From positions 13,506,001-13,570,000 of the forward strand of contig NC_135198.1 in assembly GCF_050948175.1 (NCBI RefSeq): 64,000 nt of DNA, written 5' to 3'. Below are positions 34,512-46,034 of the stretch, one piece after another. Source of the stretch: Xylocopa sonorina. Taxonomy: Eukaryota > Arthropoda > Insecta > Hymenoptera > Apidae. How positions within the stretch are numbered: the first letter of the stretch is position 1; the number at the start of each line of letters is the position of its first letter. The translations under genes and the position numbers were made by a program. Under the pieces are notes generated by a model, which saw nothing but the letters and a program-made list of their open reading frames with translations, was not told where the DNA came from and made no database searches.

Positions 34512-35183
34512 CGGTGTAGCTCGCCGCGTGTCGACGTAAGCGTAGAAACGCACCGTGGCAGAAAGTTACGAGTGGTGCATGCACACGCCGCCGATGACAC
34601 CGACGATCGGAGCCGTTATCCGTCCGCGTCCCTACCTCAGCCCCTGCCTAAGTGAAAGGCACGGTAGTTGCGCGCCTATGCGCGAAACCATAATCCTCCG
34701 ATTACCCGCGATACGCCGGTTGAATAATAATCTTAATAAATCGCGGCGGTTACACGCGCCGCGACGACTTAACCTTTGGCTGGCCAGTCGACGCCCGCGA
34801 TTACGCGGACGGGAGAGCGTAGACGGGGCGCGAGGCGACGTAGATCCAGCACTGTCGAAAAAGACGCGTCCGAAGGGAGATCGGTCAAGGGTAAAACAAG
34901 CGAGGGGTCCGGCTGGCTGGCCCGTGGGCCCCTGCGGGGCACGTTTAGCTCGTAGCACGCTGAAACGGGCCCGAAGGAGCGGAGTAGGCGCGCGGGGACC
35001 TCTGAAGGTGCACGCCGCACGAAAAGGGTGGGATGTGCCGTGCGCAGACGAAAAAAAGGAAATTAAACGAGCCGGCTTTTAACATTGCCGAGAATAGCCG
35101 GACAACGACGCCACGGGACGCGACGGGATAGGATGCGCTCACCTCCAGACGAAACTATTCCATTATATCTTCTTTTCGTTAAC

Positions 35184-35207
35184 GGGGGGGGGGGGGGGGG
35201 GGGAGGG
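35184..35207 (+). other. G20 homopolymer, G-quadruplex-capable
   Basis: Twenty consecutive G residues at 35184-35203 followed by AGGG. A run this long can fold into several G-quadruplex registers and is also a common place for sequencing or assembly length error. Confidence 0.85.
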
Positions 35208-35253
35208 TGTGATGTCCGAGACCGCAAAACCGCAACCACCGTAAACGCGAGCA

Positions 35254-35270
35254 CGCGCGCGCGCGCGCGC
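35254..35270. repeat. (CG)n microsatellite
   Basis: About eight CG units, a sequence with Z-DNA potential. Confidence 0.92.
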
Positions 35271-36194
35271 CCCAACCCCTCTCGCGCGCGCCACGTGGTG
35301 CGGTACCCCGTTTACGCGAGTCGCGCGAATACCACGGGACACCGCGTAACTTCCATTGAAATTAATATCGCATCGTTAACGCGTAAACGCGACTAAGAAC
35401 GTCCGCTGTCGACGGGAATTCAACCGAGGAATTACTTAACAACCGGCGACCGCAGCCACCGGAAATTGAGGGGATCTCCGCGCGCGCGTAATCCAGATTC
35501 CAGTAGCCGGCGTCGCGGAATTCCAACGGCGAAACGATTAAAAGATCGCGAGAACGAAACGGAGCGTTCGAGGATCGCGCTCCGTGTTTCGTGCAGTCCT
35601 CTTCTTTCCTTCTGTTCGTCCGTTTGTTTCTTTTACGTGTTTCTTTGTTTTTCGTTGGTCTTTCTTTCGCGGGAACAGCGAGGAAAGAAGAAGAAAGCCG
35701 GGGAGGATGCGAAGAGGTGATCGAAGGGCGAAGAGAAAAGGGAAGGGAAAAGTTGGAGGAGCGTGGAAGGGCTGGGAAGGGCGTATGGAGAAGGGGGGAG
35801 GGGGGGAGGTAGACAGGTGATGCTGGGCCCGAGGCTGGGCACGGGGAGAACGCAGACGCACGTTTTACGCATCCTACTCAGGCGCGCGCACGCACACACC
35901 GGAGACGCGCACGATTCGAACACACAACCGCAGAAGGCATTTTAACACACGGCATTCCTGTTGTCGGGCCCCGGGATGGTTCAGCTGGCAACGTGGCTGG
36001 TGTTAAGTCCGCTTCACAAGGGCCGGTGCCCGCTCGTGGCGACCGAGCGATATTCGCCGCGGTTTTACACGCGTGCTCAGGGCTCTCGCATCGCGCGCGA
36101 GCCGCCGCTTTCCCCGCGAGAGAAATATCGGATAACTGGACGATCGTCGAAGGGTTTCCTGCATATATCGTCCTACCGTGTACACCGACACACG

Positions 36195-36212
36195 CGCGCA
36201 CGTACGTGCGCG
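36195..36212. other. Perfect 18-bp palindrome
   Basis: CGCGCACGT followed immediately by its reverse complement ACGTGCGCG. It alternates purine and pyrimidine through its length, so it also has Z-DNA or cruciform potential. Confidence 0.8.
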
Positions 36213-36882
36213 TAGTTTCGAATTCGTGGCGGCGCTTGCCGTTTAAACGCGCCAGCGGCGACGGTGCTGGCGGTGACGGTGGTGTGGCATCGGCAAACAC
36301 AATACCCGCGTCCGCATTTACATGTGCATACAAACAACGCGGCTGGAATTATACTTACGGGAATGCCGGTTGTATAACACGGAGAAGGGTGGAAAGGAGA
36401 CGGGCGAGAAAGGTGGAGGCGAAGGCGAAGGCGGAGGAGGAGCGAGGACTCGGTATGGGAGGGCCCCGTAGCTGTACCCTGACAAATACACAATAATATA
36501 CATGCTCTCGACCTGTATCTCGCCTCGTACCTTTCGCTTCCAATGCGTCGACAATTCTGCATCGACGAAACCGGGCAGCCGTATAACTACTCCCGATCGC
36601 GCGCGCGACAAGTGCTCTCCTTTTTTTTCCCCCCGCTGGACGTCGAGAATCTTTTATGAGCCGAAACCCGGTGACGAACAGAAGAAGAGAGAAACAGGAT
36701 CGCGATCCCGGAGGGCGGAACGACGGAAATGGGCGAAACGAGCGAAACGGGCGTCGGTTCATCGGAGACGAACGACCGCGAGGCTCGCGAAGATCGATCG
36801 CTCGATCGGTATATCGAGTAATAACGCGACGCGATGGAAAACCGCTCTCGATGGATCGCCGTGTGCGCGCATACGTTTCACG

Positions 36883-36886
<4 letters not shown>

Positions 36887-36935
<49 letters not shown>
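36887..36935. repeat. (CT)n microsatellite
   Basis: About 48 bases of perfect CT. Confidence 0.97.
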
Positions 36936-36938
<3 letters not shown>

Positions 36939-37335
36939 CGAACGGCATGTGCACAAGCGGCGGTGACGGCGGTCCCTCTTTCTCCTTTTGGTCCTTGCGA
37001 CCGCTCTACCTGGTCGCGTTACATCGTACGTATAAAGTTGCCATCGCGCGTTCGTCCGTGTTCATTCATAGGGGTCCGGTGAATGGCGTGTCTGTAAACC
37101 GCGTGTACGCGTTCGCGTCCGCGAATGCATTTCCCTCGCTCCTACGGAATCTCCCGCGGACGGGGCACCCTTTCCGGCTGCCTGCCGCCAGACTACGGGA
37201 TAAGAATCGCATCAGTCGGTAAGGGACCGCGGAGGAAAGGAGGGTTCACCCTTTTGCGGGTCGTTTCGGGGCCTGTTTTCGCGACGAAACCCCCTTACCG
37301 GCGGAGACGGGTCTAGAAAAGGGTTCAAGAAAAAT

Positions 37336-37354
37336 AGAGAGAGAGAGAGAGAGA
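37336..37354. repeat. (GA)n microsatellite
   Basis: Nine GA units followed by an A run; one of three long GA-oriented tracts before 53 kb. Confidence 0.93.
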
Positions 37355-38322
37355 AAAAAAAGGGAAGAAAGATTCTCCGGATACGGTAGATGTCGCCAGG
37401 TTGCGTCCTCCTCTGGTTCGCGATCGGCGAGCCGCGAGATCGAAAGAGAACGCGACAGGTGATAGAAACGATCGCGGCAGGTAGGTAGCCATCTATGTAA
37501 CAGTGGGTCAAGGTCTCGAGAGGTTGAACGAGTGGAAAGAGTGGACGTTGGACCTCGAGGACCGATTCCAGCGTTGGTTCCACGGTCCGAGACGGCGAAT
37601 CGGTTGCGATCCGGGCAACGGAGGCGTCCGCGAGGGAGGGAACCTCTCGGTTCGGTATCTCTGATGCAACCGGGACTGTGACCCAGTCTCGTTTTCAGGC
37701 CTCACCGGAGCGCACGCCCGCGCTGACCTCGCCCTTGCCGAGTAGAAACACCATAATAAAACTCCTCGTAAGACAGTGGGACCTCGCCTCCTCAGATTAC
37801 CCAGATAACTTTAGCGTGGTCGTGGCTAACCGCCCGTCATTCATCAACCCCCACGACCGAACAACCACCACCGCCGCCACCGCCACCACCTCTCTCTCTG
37901 TTCCCTCGCGGTGAGAATCGCGGTATCTCTTTCGAGTAGTTCGTGACCACCTTCCAGTTGGGTACCGCACGTATACACGCACGTACTTACGTCGCGCAGA
38001 TAACGGGCCCGACCGAGATAATTCTTCTTCCACCGCGGCATGAATGAACCTGCCCGCCCCTTTGCTTCCACCTCGCCTACCGTAACGCACCGGCTAACGT
38101 CCGTTCGAGGATCGATAAGGAGCGAACACGAACGACGACGATCTTCCGAGATACCCGTGGCGATCGCGCGAGTCTCTCCACGCTCGAGGACTCGTCGTCT
38201 TCCGGGCCTACCGCGGTGGCTACGTGCGCGAAAGGTAGAAAGACGGTGCCCCACCGACGTCTCTGCTCCCCGAGCAATTACCTTCGATATCGCGACAAGG
38301 ATTAGCGTCACGGCGTTCCGAG

Positions 38323-38341
38323 ATTTGCATGGTATTTGCAT
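38323..38341 (+). promoter_or_regulatory. Tandem POU octamers, 11-bp spacing
   Basis: ATTTGCAT at 38323-38330 and again at 38334-38341, same orientation, start to start 11 bp, so both would face the same side of the helix. The second runs on as ATTTGCATAATTTTCG. Two perfect octamers this close are unlikely by chance. Binding by a POU factor is inference. Confidence 0.5.
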
Positions 38342-38721
38342 AATTTTCGTTGCATCTCGTGTCTCGCGGCTCGGTAATCCTTTTTCGGGCAACGATGACG
38401 CAACCGATCCGAGGCGAGGAGGCTTTGCCGGAACCGGAGGAGCGTTCGTAGGAACGGCGGCGATTCCGGAGGAAAGTCGATCATCGAGCGAAGAGAGGAG
38501 AGAGGCTAGCCGGGCAGAAAACAAACCGTAGGAAGCCGGTGAATGCGGCCGAGGCGCGGAGGGCCCGAAAGCGCGGTCCTTGTAGGAGCCGTGCGGCCCA
38601 CGCGCGTCTTCTCGCCGGTTTTCTCGATGGCTCGGCGAGTGCCGTCGCTGTCGGCTCGGCTCGCACAACTGGTTTTTTAAACGCAGCCAACAACGATGCC
38701 TATACGCCGCTCCTCTTCCCC

Positions 38722-38762
38722 CCTCTCTCACTCTCTCTCACTCTCTCTCTCTCTGTCTCTCT
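38722..38762. repeat. (CT)n interrupted tract
   Basis: CT tract with two CACT interruptions and one GT. Confidence 0.93.
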
Positions 38763-39123
38763 TCTCGTTCCTTTTTTACCGTTCTTTATAATCGCCAGTC
38801 GCCAGTACTCCGGGGACCTGGTCCCAAAAGGCTGTGGCTTCTCTCGCTTCTAGCCGCGAGCGTTCCCAGTCGCCCTCCCCCCCTCGTACGCGCCGCCAAA
38901 ATTCTGCTAAACTCCAAAACTTTTTACCCGTCTACCGTCCCGTTTCCACTAGGTACGCGTGCAGCTAAATTCTCGGTACGCGTTATGTCCGACGCGCGCG
39001 AGAAAGAGAGAATACGTGGAACCTGGAACGAATCTCGGGGATAATGGCGTGCTAGAGGGACGTTTTGTGTGTCGAGGATCGCGCGCGTCCAAGAGCTCGG
39101 ACTTGACTCGACTCGACCTTATC

Positions 39124-39167
39124 CTCTCTCTCTCTCTCTCTCTCCCTCTCTCTCTCTGTCTGTCTGT
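39124..39167. repeat. (CT)n/(GTCT)n tract
   Basis: CT tract passing into GTCT units on its right side. Confidence 0.94.
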
Positions 39168-39745
39168 CCGCGTGTGTGATTTCGCTGCCTCTACAAATAC
39201 ACATGTACGCGTCTCGGTCCGCCAGGCGTGTCTCTTCGCGCTCACCTTTGCTCGCGAGTCGCGCGGTGTGTACAATTCGCGCACACGCGAGAGTGACGAG
39301 GAGCAACGGCTCCGTGGAACTGCGCAGCAATTGTTCCTTCCTTTTTTTCCGCGACGCGTGATCGAGCGGATCTCCGGGGAGCGGCGGGCGGGAGAACGAT
39401 CGGAGGATCCTCGCGCGAATTGGCGAATTCGCGGCTAAGGCACGTTCGCCCGACACGGTAAATCGATCGGATGACGGGCGTGTTTCCCAAGACAAAATGT
39501 TTTCGCGCTTAAGTAATATCCTGTTTTGCTTTTAAGCTCGATTTTATCGCGTCGCAATGGGATAATGTCGATACTTGCACAAACAAGTGACATTCCTAGC
39601 TCTGGTTTTTTTCTCCACGTCGTTAGCTCGTATATCTAATGCCCCGCGCCAGTGCGTCCGGTTATAAGCGCGCCGGTCACCGAGTGTCGCGAACACGGCT
39701 TCTTGAAATAAATCCTTCGGAAATCTTGGCTGGTATTTCAAAACA

Positions 39746-39783
39746 GCTCGCTCGTTCGCTCGCTCGCTCGCTGGCTCGCTCGT
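39746..39783. repeat. (GCTC)n array
   Basis: About nine GCTC units with TTCG and GGCT variants. In one frame it reads as LARS-like repeats, an artefact of the array. Confidence 0.92.
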
Positions 39784-39872
39784 TCCACTTTGCCCCGTTT
39801 TTCCTGGCCAAGGAAAATCTCGTTCGCCGGCTCGGATACGCGTTCCATTCGGCGCTGACGCGAACGGACATC

Positions 39873-39891
39873 GCTGCTGCTGCTGCTGCTG
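39873..39891. repeat. (GCT)n microsatellite
   Basis: Six GCT units. Confidence 0.92.
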
Positions 39892-40272
39892 GCGCCCGGC
39901 GAAAAGACGTGGATAACGGTGGGAAGAGGGTAAACCAAGGGGGAATTAGCGGTCTATTCAATTATTGTAATTTAGTTCGGAAACACAAACAACGGGCGAG
40001 AGCAAGCGGCGTTATTCGTCTGGTATTCCGCGCGTCTGTAGAGGAGACAGACCCACGCGCCTCCGTCGTTACCGGTCCTCTCCCTACGAAAATTTCGTGA
40101 ACGCGGATCCACCGGCTGGTGGTTCTTGCCTCGATTCCACGTCCACGCGTTTCCCGTGTTTACACGCCACCCGAAGAAACGAGAGGGAACCCGGGTCGAT
40201 GAATAGCGTTCGTTTAACGCCACCGGAAGCCAAAAGCAAACGAGTTTAGGCCAATGAAAGACCGTCTGAAAC

Positions 40273-40289
40273 CGCGCGCGCGCGCGCGG
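40273..40289. repeat. (CG)n microsatellite
   Basis: About eight CG units. Confidence 0.92.
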
Positions 40290-40441
40290 CGAGGGTGTAG
40301 CGTACGCGAGCCAGAAGCGGTGGCGTTTAGCGAACGAGCGTGAAAAATCGCCAGTGGTTTTAACCGACGACGCTCGAGAAAAAGAGAGGAGCAAGAGGAA
40401 GGAAAAAAACCGTTGCCGCCGCCTTTCCGCCAGGCAAAAGG

Positions 40442-40461
40442 GTTGCTGCTGCTGCTGCTGT
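40442..40461. repeat. (GCT)n microsatellite
   Basis: Five or six GCT units. Confidence 0.9.
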
Positions 40462-40683
40462 TGCTTCGGTTCGTTGACGCATTCATCGAATCGAAGAATG
40501 ATCGATATGCATACGCGTACGGGTCGCGTTTTCGGTTGGACCCTCGTTTGAATAACAGTGGAAAGAAAATTTCCCTAAACGGTTCCGCAGGTCGATCTGA
40601 CTCGAGTTGCGTGGCATAATAAAAGAAACGCATTAACCGTGGTCCCGCCGCAGCCATCGCGAACCGAGCTCGCGTTCGCTTCT

Positions 40684-40713
40684 TCTACCTGCTCTACCTG
40701 CTCTACCTGCTGC

Positions 40714-40755
<42 letters not shown>
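40684..40755. repeat. 9-mer (CTACCTGCT)n then (CT)n
   Basis: Three tandem CTACCTGCT units at 40684-40712 run directly into a CT tract of about 40 bases. Confidence 0.94.
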
Positions 40756-40757
<2 letters not shown>

Positions 40758-40842
40758 ATTGACATCGATCGTCGAGTCGCTCGGGGTGCAACTAGCGATG
40801 GGCTCGAATTCAATTTCGAGGCGTGCCCTTGTTCGCCTCGCT

Positions 40843-40850
40843 ATTTGCAT
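40843..40850 (+). promoter_or_regulatory. POU octamer ATTTGCAT
   Basis: Perfect single octamer in GC-rich flanks, without neighbouring TAAT cores. Confidence 0.3.
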
Positions 40851-42508
40851 TCGCGCGCATCGCGTGCAAACATCCCTCGATTCTAATCGAAGATGAAACG
40901 ATCGGTCGCCTCTCGCGGACGAGAACCCGAGAGGGTTTTCCGCAGCCAGCGGCAGCCGTTACACGCCGCCTCGTACTTTACCGGGAGAATTTCCGACCGG
41001 TTCCACCTAACTGAATTTCGAGTCGACAGTTCAGTGCCGCGCGAAACTGCAAAGTCCACAGAAGCCACGCGAACACCTCGCAGCTGGAAACTGCGACGAG
41101 TCTAACCGTAAACGCACACACGCCGCTCGCGCCTCTCCGCGAACAATTTATTAGATAGTCCCGGATAACTGGCAATGCTAATAAAGGCTCGCACGAGGAA
41201 GCTGGATAACCGATAAGCGGACGGCTTCGTCCAGGCTGCGCGGTTCGGTTTCCGGGACTACGCGACTTTAGAGCGCAACCTCCCACGCGTCCATCGCGGG
41301 TAACCGGTTCGTGGAAAAGAATCGAGAAAATGGAGAGAGAGGAGAGAAACGAAACGAAGGAAAAAAGGAGAACGGTATCGCGCGAGATGCTGCCGTCAAG
41401 TTCGTCGGAATACCCGACCGCCGCGCGATACTTCCCCGTGTGGCTGGGACGCTCGGGAACGTTTGCCGGTTAATAAGTTAGGTTCGCGTGAGAAAAGTCT
41501 ATCGAGGCTCGGCGCGCATCGGGGCTGGCTGGAAAAAGGAGCGGGCGCGCGAGTAAAAGTGGCGTGGCACGAGCGTGTACCCACCTCGATTTACGCGTCT
41601 CGAAGCGCGCTGCGTTTACATTCCGCTCGATACCGTCGCCTGACCAACGATCGAGTAACACCTACCTACTCGCCGACTCGTAAATCGCGGTCTATCCGCT
41701 CGATCGTGGATCTCGTTACGATACACCGGCTGCTGGTGTCGCCGTGGCCCACGGGCACAGCCACGGAAACGATCGACCACGACCAAGTGGAACGCGTTCC
41801 ACTTTTAACGTACGAGCCTCTCTCGTCCCGAAAATTCTTCCCCTCCCCCGTCGCACCTCTCACGAATCACACGGCCGGTTTCGCGCGTAAATCAAACGAA
41901 TCCGTTCGGTTTGACGATAAGCCGACAGGCTTTTTCCATCGGGCGCGCGATAAATATCGGCTGCACGCCGTGACGCAACATTAATGGAACGAAAAAGGAG
42001 TCCTCTCGGGGGGTCATCGTGCCAAGGACGGGGAGAAAAGAGCCGAGAGATATCATCGATTTCCCAGCTCGACCGAACGGACAGACGGACGAGCGGGTTT
42101 TCGATGGACGCGTGCGAACGATCGCCTACGATTCCTTCTGCGATCCACCTCGGTCCATTCAGGTCTGCACACGCGCGCGCACCACTGAACCGATGGTAAC
42201 AGGTTCACCGTGGATTAGCATAATCGTCATAAAGCATGCAGCCTCGATGAATTATTTATCCTCTCGGAAGAGTCGGTGCGCGCGAGCCAGATATACCGAG
42301 GGTAAGAGAAAAAAAAAACGGAAAAAAAAGAAAAGTCGCGAGAAAGACGGGAGGAACCGGGTCCCCCCGGTGGTCCCGTTTTCTATGATAGTTTGGCCGC
42401 GTAGACGTTGCCGCGATACGCGAAACACCGCGACGAGAGGGAAAGGAAGAAAGGTGGGGAATCTTCCGTTCTCTTCCTCGTTTCGCCGAGGCGCGAGCCG
42501 ACCTCGAG

Positions 42509-42516
42509 ATTTGCAT
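42509..42516 (+). promoter_or_regulatory. POU octamer ATTTGCAT
   Basis: Perfect octamer followed by ATTAC, giving ATTTGCATATTAC. Confidence 0.35.
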
Positions 42517-43556
42517 ATTACGCCTGGCTTTAGGTAGCCAGCCCCGGCGATGCGTTGCATTAATTCCCGATTCCGCGCGACAAGGGGGATGACCTTAACC
42601 CACCGTAGCCTAAGGGACCGGAGACGCGTCCGATTACCTTTACCGCCGCGCCACGTGCTACCATCGCGCGTCTCTCCGCGATCTCATCGAGGCGAACCGA
42701 AAGACCGTTGGAGACGAAACGTCGAAGTAACGGTCTCTCGTGAGAGTGGCCGATGCGAGGCGAGGCGAGACCGATCGAACCCTTTGGAAAGGAGCGCGGA
42801 TCGATTCGGAAGATGCGAACGAACGCATCGGTCCCCGAGGTGTCTCACACTCGACTCGTCGGATAGGCAAAACAGCACACCGGCGGTCGGAAGAGGAGAA
42901 GCGGAAACGAGAGAGGAGACACCGTGAGAATGTTTGACGGAGTCTTCGCTGGTGGCAAGCTGGGTTGCTTTTATTATATAAATCTCCGATGATCAGAGAG
43001 GGAGGCGGGAGGGGGTCTCCTCCGGTGTTTGAATAGGAAGAGCTCAGGTAATATGCCCATTTGAATATACCTGGTTCGACGACTCCTCGGTTGCCAGTGG
43101 CAGTGGCCCGGTCGTTGCATAATTTTCAGTTCGAGGGTTGCTCGCTGCCGGGAAAGAGGAACAGCTCGGGATGAAAGAAAGGGGTGTTGGGGCGGAGAGG
43201 GTACGCGGGCCAGCGCGCGCAACCCTTCTCCAGCCGATCTGGAACAATAAACACCGTGGAAAGGGTGACCCTGCGGTATCGGACGGATGTATCCTCGTTC
43301 AGGTACGAGCCGCGCGATTTTGCATAGATCTCCATACGTTACGCGTATCCCTTTTCTCTCCGCGCGACTCTCTCCGCGCTGTTTAAAGGTCCAGGTATAC
43401 ATCCGAACGGTGTCATCCCTATGGGAAAGTGTATGCAAACCATTGTGACCCCCGCGTCCGATCCTCCTCGATCGAGAGGGGGTAGTGGAAAGATCACACC
43501 CCTGAGATAGATGCCAGTCTCCGCTGCGAGGCATCCTCCCAAGAACCCGAAACCCT

Positions 43557-43617
43557 TTCCTTCCTTCCTTCCTTCCTTCCTTCCTTCCTTCCTTCCTTCC
43601 TTCCTTCCGTCCTTCCG
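43557..43617. repeat. (CCTT)n array
   Basis: About fourteen CCTT units, ending in two CCTTCCG variants. Confidence 0.96.
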
Positions 43618-44754
43618 TGCTTCCTCGCTCGCCCGCGCACCCCTCGCGACTACCCCTTTTGCGACGCTATTCGATGCTCTTTCCCCCCCGTCGTCGAAGA
43701 GACGATCGTGCATACGTAAAGAGGCGAGGTGTATTCTCGAGTCGTCGATGCCTGGCTCCTCGGATCGGGACCAATCGGTGCGAAAAACGTTACGCGCTTC
43801 CCATTGTCAGGCGAACGAGTAACCGTCGAAAAAAAGAAAGGAAGAAGAAAAACAGCCTCGAGCTTTTCCGTCGACCGTTTCTTTTTCCCCTCGGTGTCGC
43901 CGCTCGTTCGAGTCGTCTGCCGCGACGCGCGAGATCTCCTCGCGTGTACTCGGTCGCGGAGGAAAGTTTGCGACGATGGAACGCGGACGGAATATAACGG
44001 GGAAGGGAGAAAAACAGGAAGGCAAGTATTTTAGGTAGAGGTTCCTCCGGTCCATCGGAGTCGCGGGACGGATCGGCACGAGCCGAGAGCAGGTGCAGTC
44101 GGGCCGCACGCCCGACGTCCTTTGCACCTGATGAAATTAAAATAAACGCAGTCATCTCATTTTCATCCTCATTAGTATACGGCGAACAAGTGGGTTAACG
44201 GCTTCCTACGAGCAGGAGAGACACGGGGCCCAGAACCCGTCCTCCCTCTCTCTCCTTCTCCTGTCCCATTCACGGGGTAAGGGAATCCCGCATAACATTA
44301 AAACGTTTAAGGCCATCCGCTCTCGCGCGCATCCTAGACCCATCGCCCGTTTCCTCCCCCGTTTCTTACTCCCGGTTTCGTCTAGTCGAGCCGAGGCGAA
44401 AAAACCTCCCTTCCCTTCCATCGCGGCTCGCGGCTGCGTCCGAACCTCTCACGGTCGCGTGCCAACCAACCACCTATGAAACACCCAGCGTCGAGCAAAC
44501 CTATGCTAATGTATGCCGCGTATGCACCGCGTTCGTCCTTCTCCTCTTCTCCTCGCCGCGTCCCGCTTCGAATCGCAGCGCGCGCGCGCGCGAGCAAGCG
44601 AGCGTCCGTCCACTCGCGTTCCTCGCCGATTTCCCTGAAAATTTCTTCCTCTCGGACGATCGTCGTCCCTCTGTTTCGTACACGCGCGCGTACAATCGTG
44701 TATATAGGTCGAACGCCCCGTCGAGGCGGCGCTCGCGACGCCGGTGTATTCTAT

Positions 44755-44885
44755 TAAAACGATAGGAAAATGATAAAGCGGCGTGATTAATGGGTGCCGC
44801 GTGGAAGGTGAAGGATTAATGGCGAACCATAGCTAGCGCGGCTACCAGATCGGTGGAGGTATAATGCTAATGCGAATTGACCGGT
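44755..44885. promoter_or_regulatory. K50-type homeodomain site cluster
   Basis: GTGATTAATGGG and AAGGATTAATGGC share the core GATTAATGG 40 bp apart, and ATAATGCTAATGCG follows. GGATTA is the preferred core of bicoid/orthodenticle-class K50 homeodomains. An enhancer is inferred from motif density only. Confidence 0.3.
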
Positions 44886-45090
44886 GAATACGAAAGCCCG
44901 TTACACGGTGTTGCTCGGACAGAGCCTGGTAACTTCATTAACCGTGACAAAGCGAGGCTCGCGCTCGTTCCTTCGTAGCGGAATGCGAGACGATGTCCCC
45001 GACTTTTACCACCGGTTTTCGGCGTAATCGGTCGAAAAATGAACGCGTGTAAGGAGAACGGCAAAAACAGCCGACGTAGCCGAGAGTAGG

Positions 45091-45123
45091 TAGAGAGAGA
45101 GCGAGAGAGAGAGAGAGAGAGAG
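45091..45123. repeat. (GA)n microsatellite
   Basis: GA tract with one GC interruption, GA-oriented on the plus strand. Confidence 0.94.
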
Positions 45124-45226
45124 CAGGCGAGGCGAGCGTGTGGGTGCCGTGCCGCGATGCTCGACGCCGAGTTAAGGTGGAACTACATAGGTGGAATTCC
45201 CGCGCGTGTAGGTCAGAAGGCGAACC

Positions 45227-45266
45227 TCGTCGTCGTCGTCGTCGTCGCCGTCGTCTTCGTCGTCTT
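45227..45266. repeat. (GTC)n microsatellite
   Basis: About thirteen GTC units with GCC and TTC variants. Confidence 0.93.
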
Positions 45267-45502
45267 TCCTGTAGCCTCGAGGCTCGAATCCGTTCTAAAC
45301 TCTTTCGAAGCCGGGGTACGATCGAATCGGACCGTACCCCCCCCGACCACGTCCTCTTCCTTTCGAAATAACGGGCCGAGTCTGTTTCACATCGGCTCGA
45401 ATTAAACCTGTCCACGTGTATACGCGTACATGGGTGCGCGTAGATGGGCACGCATTGACAAATGCGCATCGAACGACACGTTTACCAATTTTTCACATTA
45501 CC

Positions 45503-45508
45503 TTTATT
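45503..45508 (-). other. Distal poly(A) signal AATAAA
   Basis: Reads AATAAAGGTAATGTG on the minus strand, with a GT-rich element directly downstream. The DNA just upstream (45520-45580) is AT-rich and not microsatellite, as in animal 3' UTRs. Confidence 0.4.
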
Positions 45509-45585
45509 TTTCTCTTCTCGTTATATTTTGTACAGTTTTGACAATCTATACAAACGTATTATATAGTAACGAAACAGTTGGTACA

Positions 45586-45765
45586 ATAATAATAATAATA
45601 ATAATAATAATAGTAATAATAGTAATAATTAGAATGTCGACGGTGATGGTGACGATGACGATGATGATGATAATGATAATAATAATAATAATAATAGTAG
45701 TAGTAATAATAATAATAATAATAATAATAATGACGATAATAATAGTAATAATAATAATTTTGAAT
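45586..45765. repeat. (AAT)n compound microsatellite
   Basis: AAT arrays at 45586-45625 and 45668-45765 flank a GATGAC/GATGAT segment. It is the largest AT-rich repeat in the window. Confidence 0.95.
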
Positions 45766-45881
45766 CGCTACCGCTATCCTGCTGCGCTATTCGAGAAGAG
45801 GAACCCCAGTCTCTTCGTATCGTTCGCAGAAAGAAAATCGATCGCTAGATATAAAACACATCCGACCGGTTGGGTTATGTA

Positions 45882-45887
45882 TTTATT
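45882..45887 (-). other. Proximal poly(A) signal AATAAA
   Basis: Minus strand reads ATATAAATAAATACATAACC. It lies about 380 bases before the distal signal in the transcript direction, consistent with alternative 3' UTR lengths. Confidence 0.33.
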
Positions 45888-46034
45888 TATATTTTCTCTA
45901 GGTAGAGGGGAATCGGTAAGATCGTACGGTTTCGTTGGCGATTACGTAAGGACGTCGCCCGTTATTAAAAGGCCCGAAGAGATCGGATCGCCGGTCGATG
46001 CATCTCGTTCTACTTACTGCTCGGTCCGGCCGTC

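Larger units (their letters stand above)
29542..35183. other. Noncoding stretch
   Basis: No gene recognised. TATA-like strings occur at 29908-29915 (TATAAAAG) and 31814-31821 (TATATAAA), but neither has an initiator match at the expected distance. A strong pyrimidine tract ending in AG at 30543-30544 resembles a plus-strand splice acceptor; the longest frame after it is only about 32 codons. Confidence 0.6.
35208..38322. other. Noncoding stretch
   Basis: No gene recognised. CG repeats at 35254-35270, a perfect 18-bp palindrome at 36195-36212 and CT/GA tracts are the only structured elements. Confidence 0.6.
38342..44750. other. Noncoding stretch
   Basis: No gene recognised. It contains dinucleotide and trinucleotide arrays and two single octamers. 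A GATA/SOX-like AT patch at 41145-41215 includes GAACAATTTATTAG and GGATAAC. The part at 43020-43440 is less CpG-rich and holds a CAGGTA/TACCTG dyad, but no supportable exon. Confidence 0.6.
44886..45480. other. Noncoding stretch before transcript end
   Basis: No gene seen. It holds a GA tract and a GTC array, and lies just downstream (in minus-strand sense) of the candidate distal poly(A) site. Confidence 0.6.

Noticed and set aside
37844..38731. 295-codon minus-strand open frame
   Set aside because: Composition follows the local CpG bias, no domain, and a long overlapping plus-strand frame exists.
43299..43306. TCAGGTAC, like the 5' end of a conserved insect microRNA
   Set aside because: The match ends after eight bases and no precursor hairpin surrounds it.
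42974..43534. 186-codon minus-strand frame in a less CpG-rich stretch
   Set aside because: Some parts look protein-like, but no domain, splice pair or codon signal supports it and alternative frames overlap.
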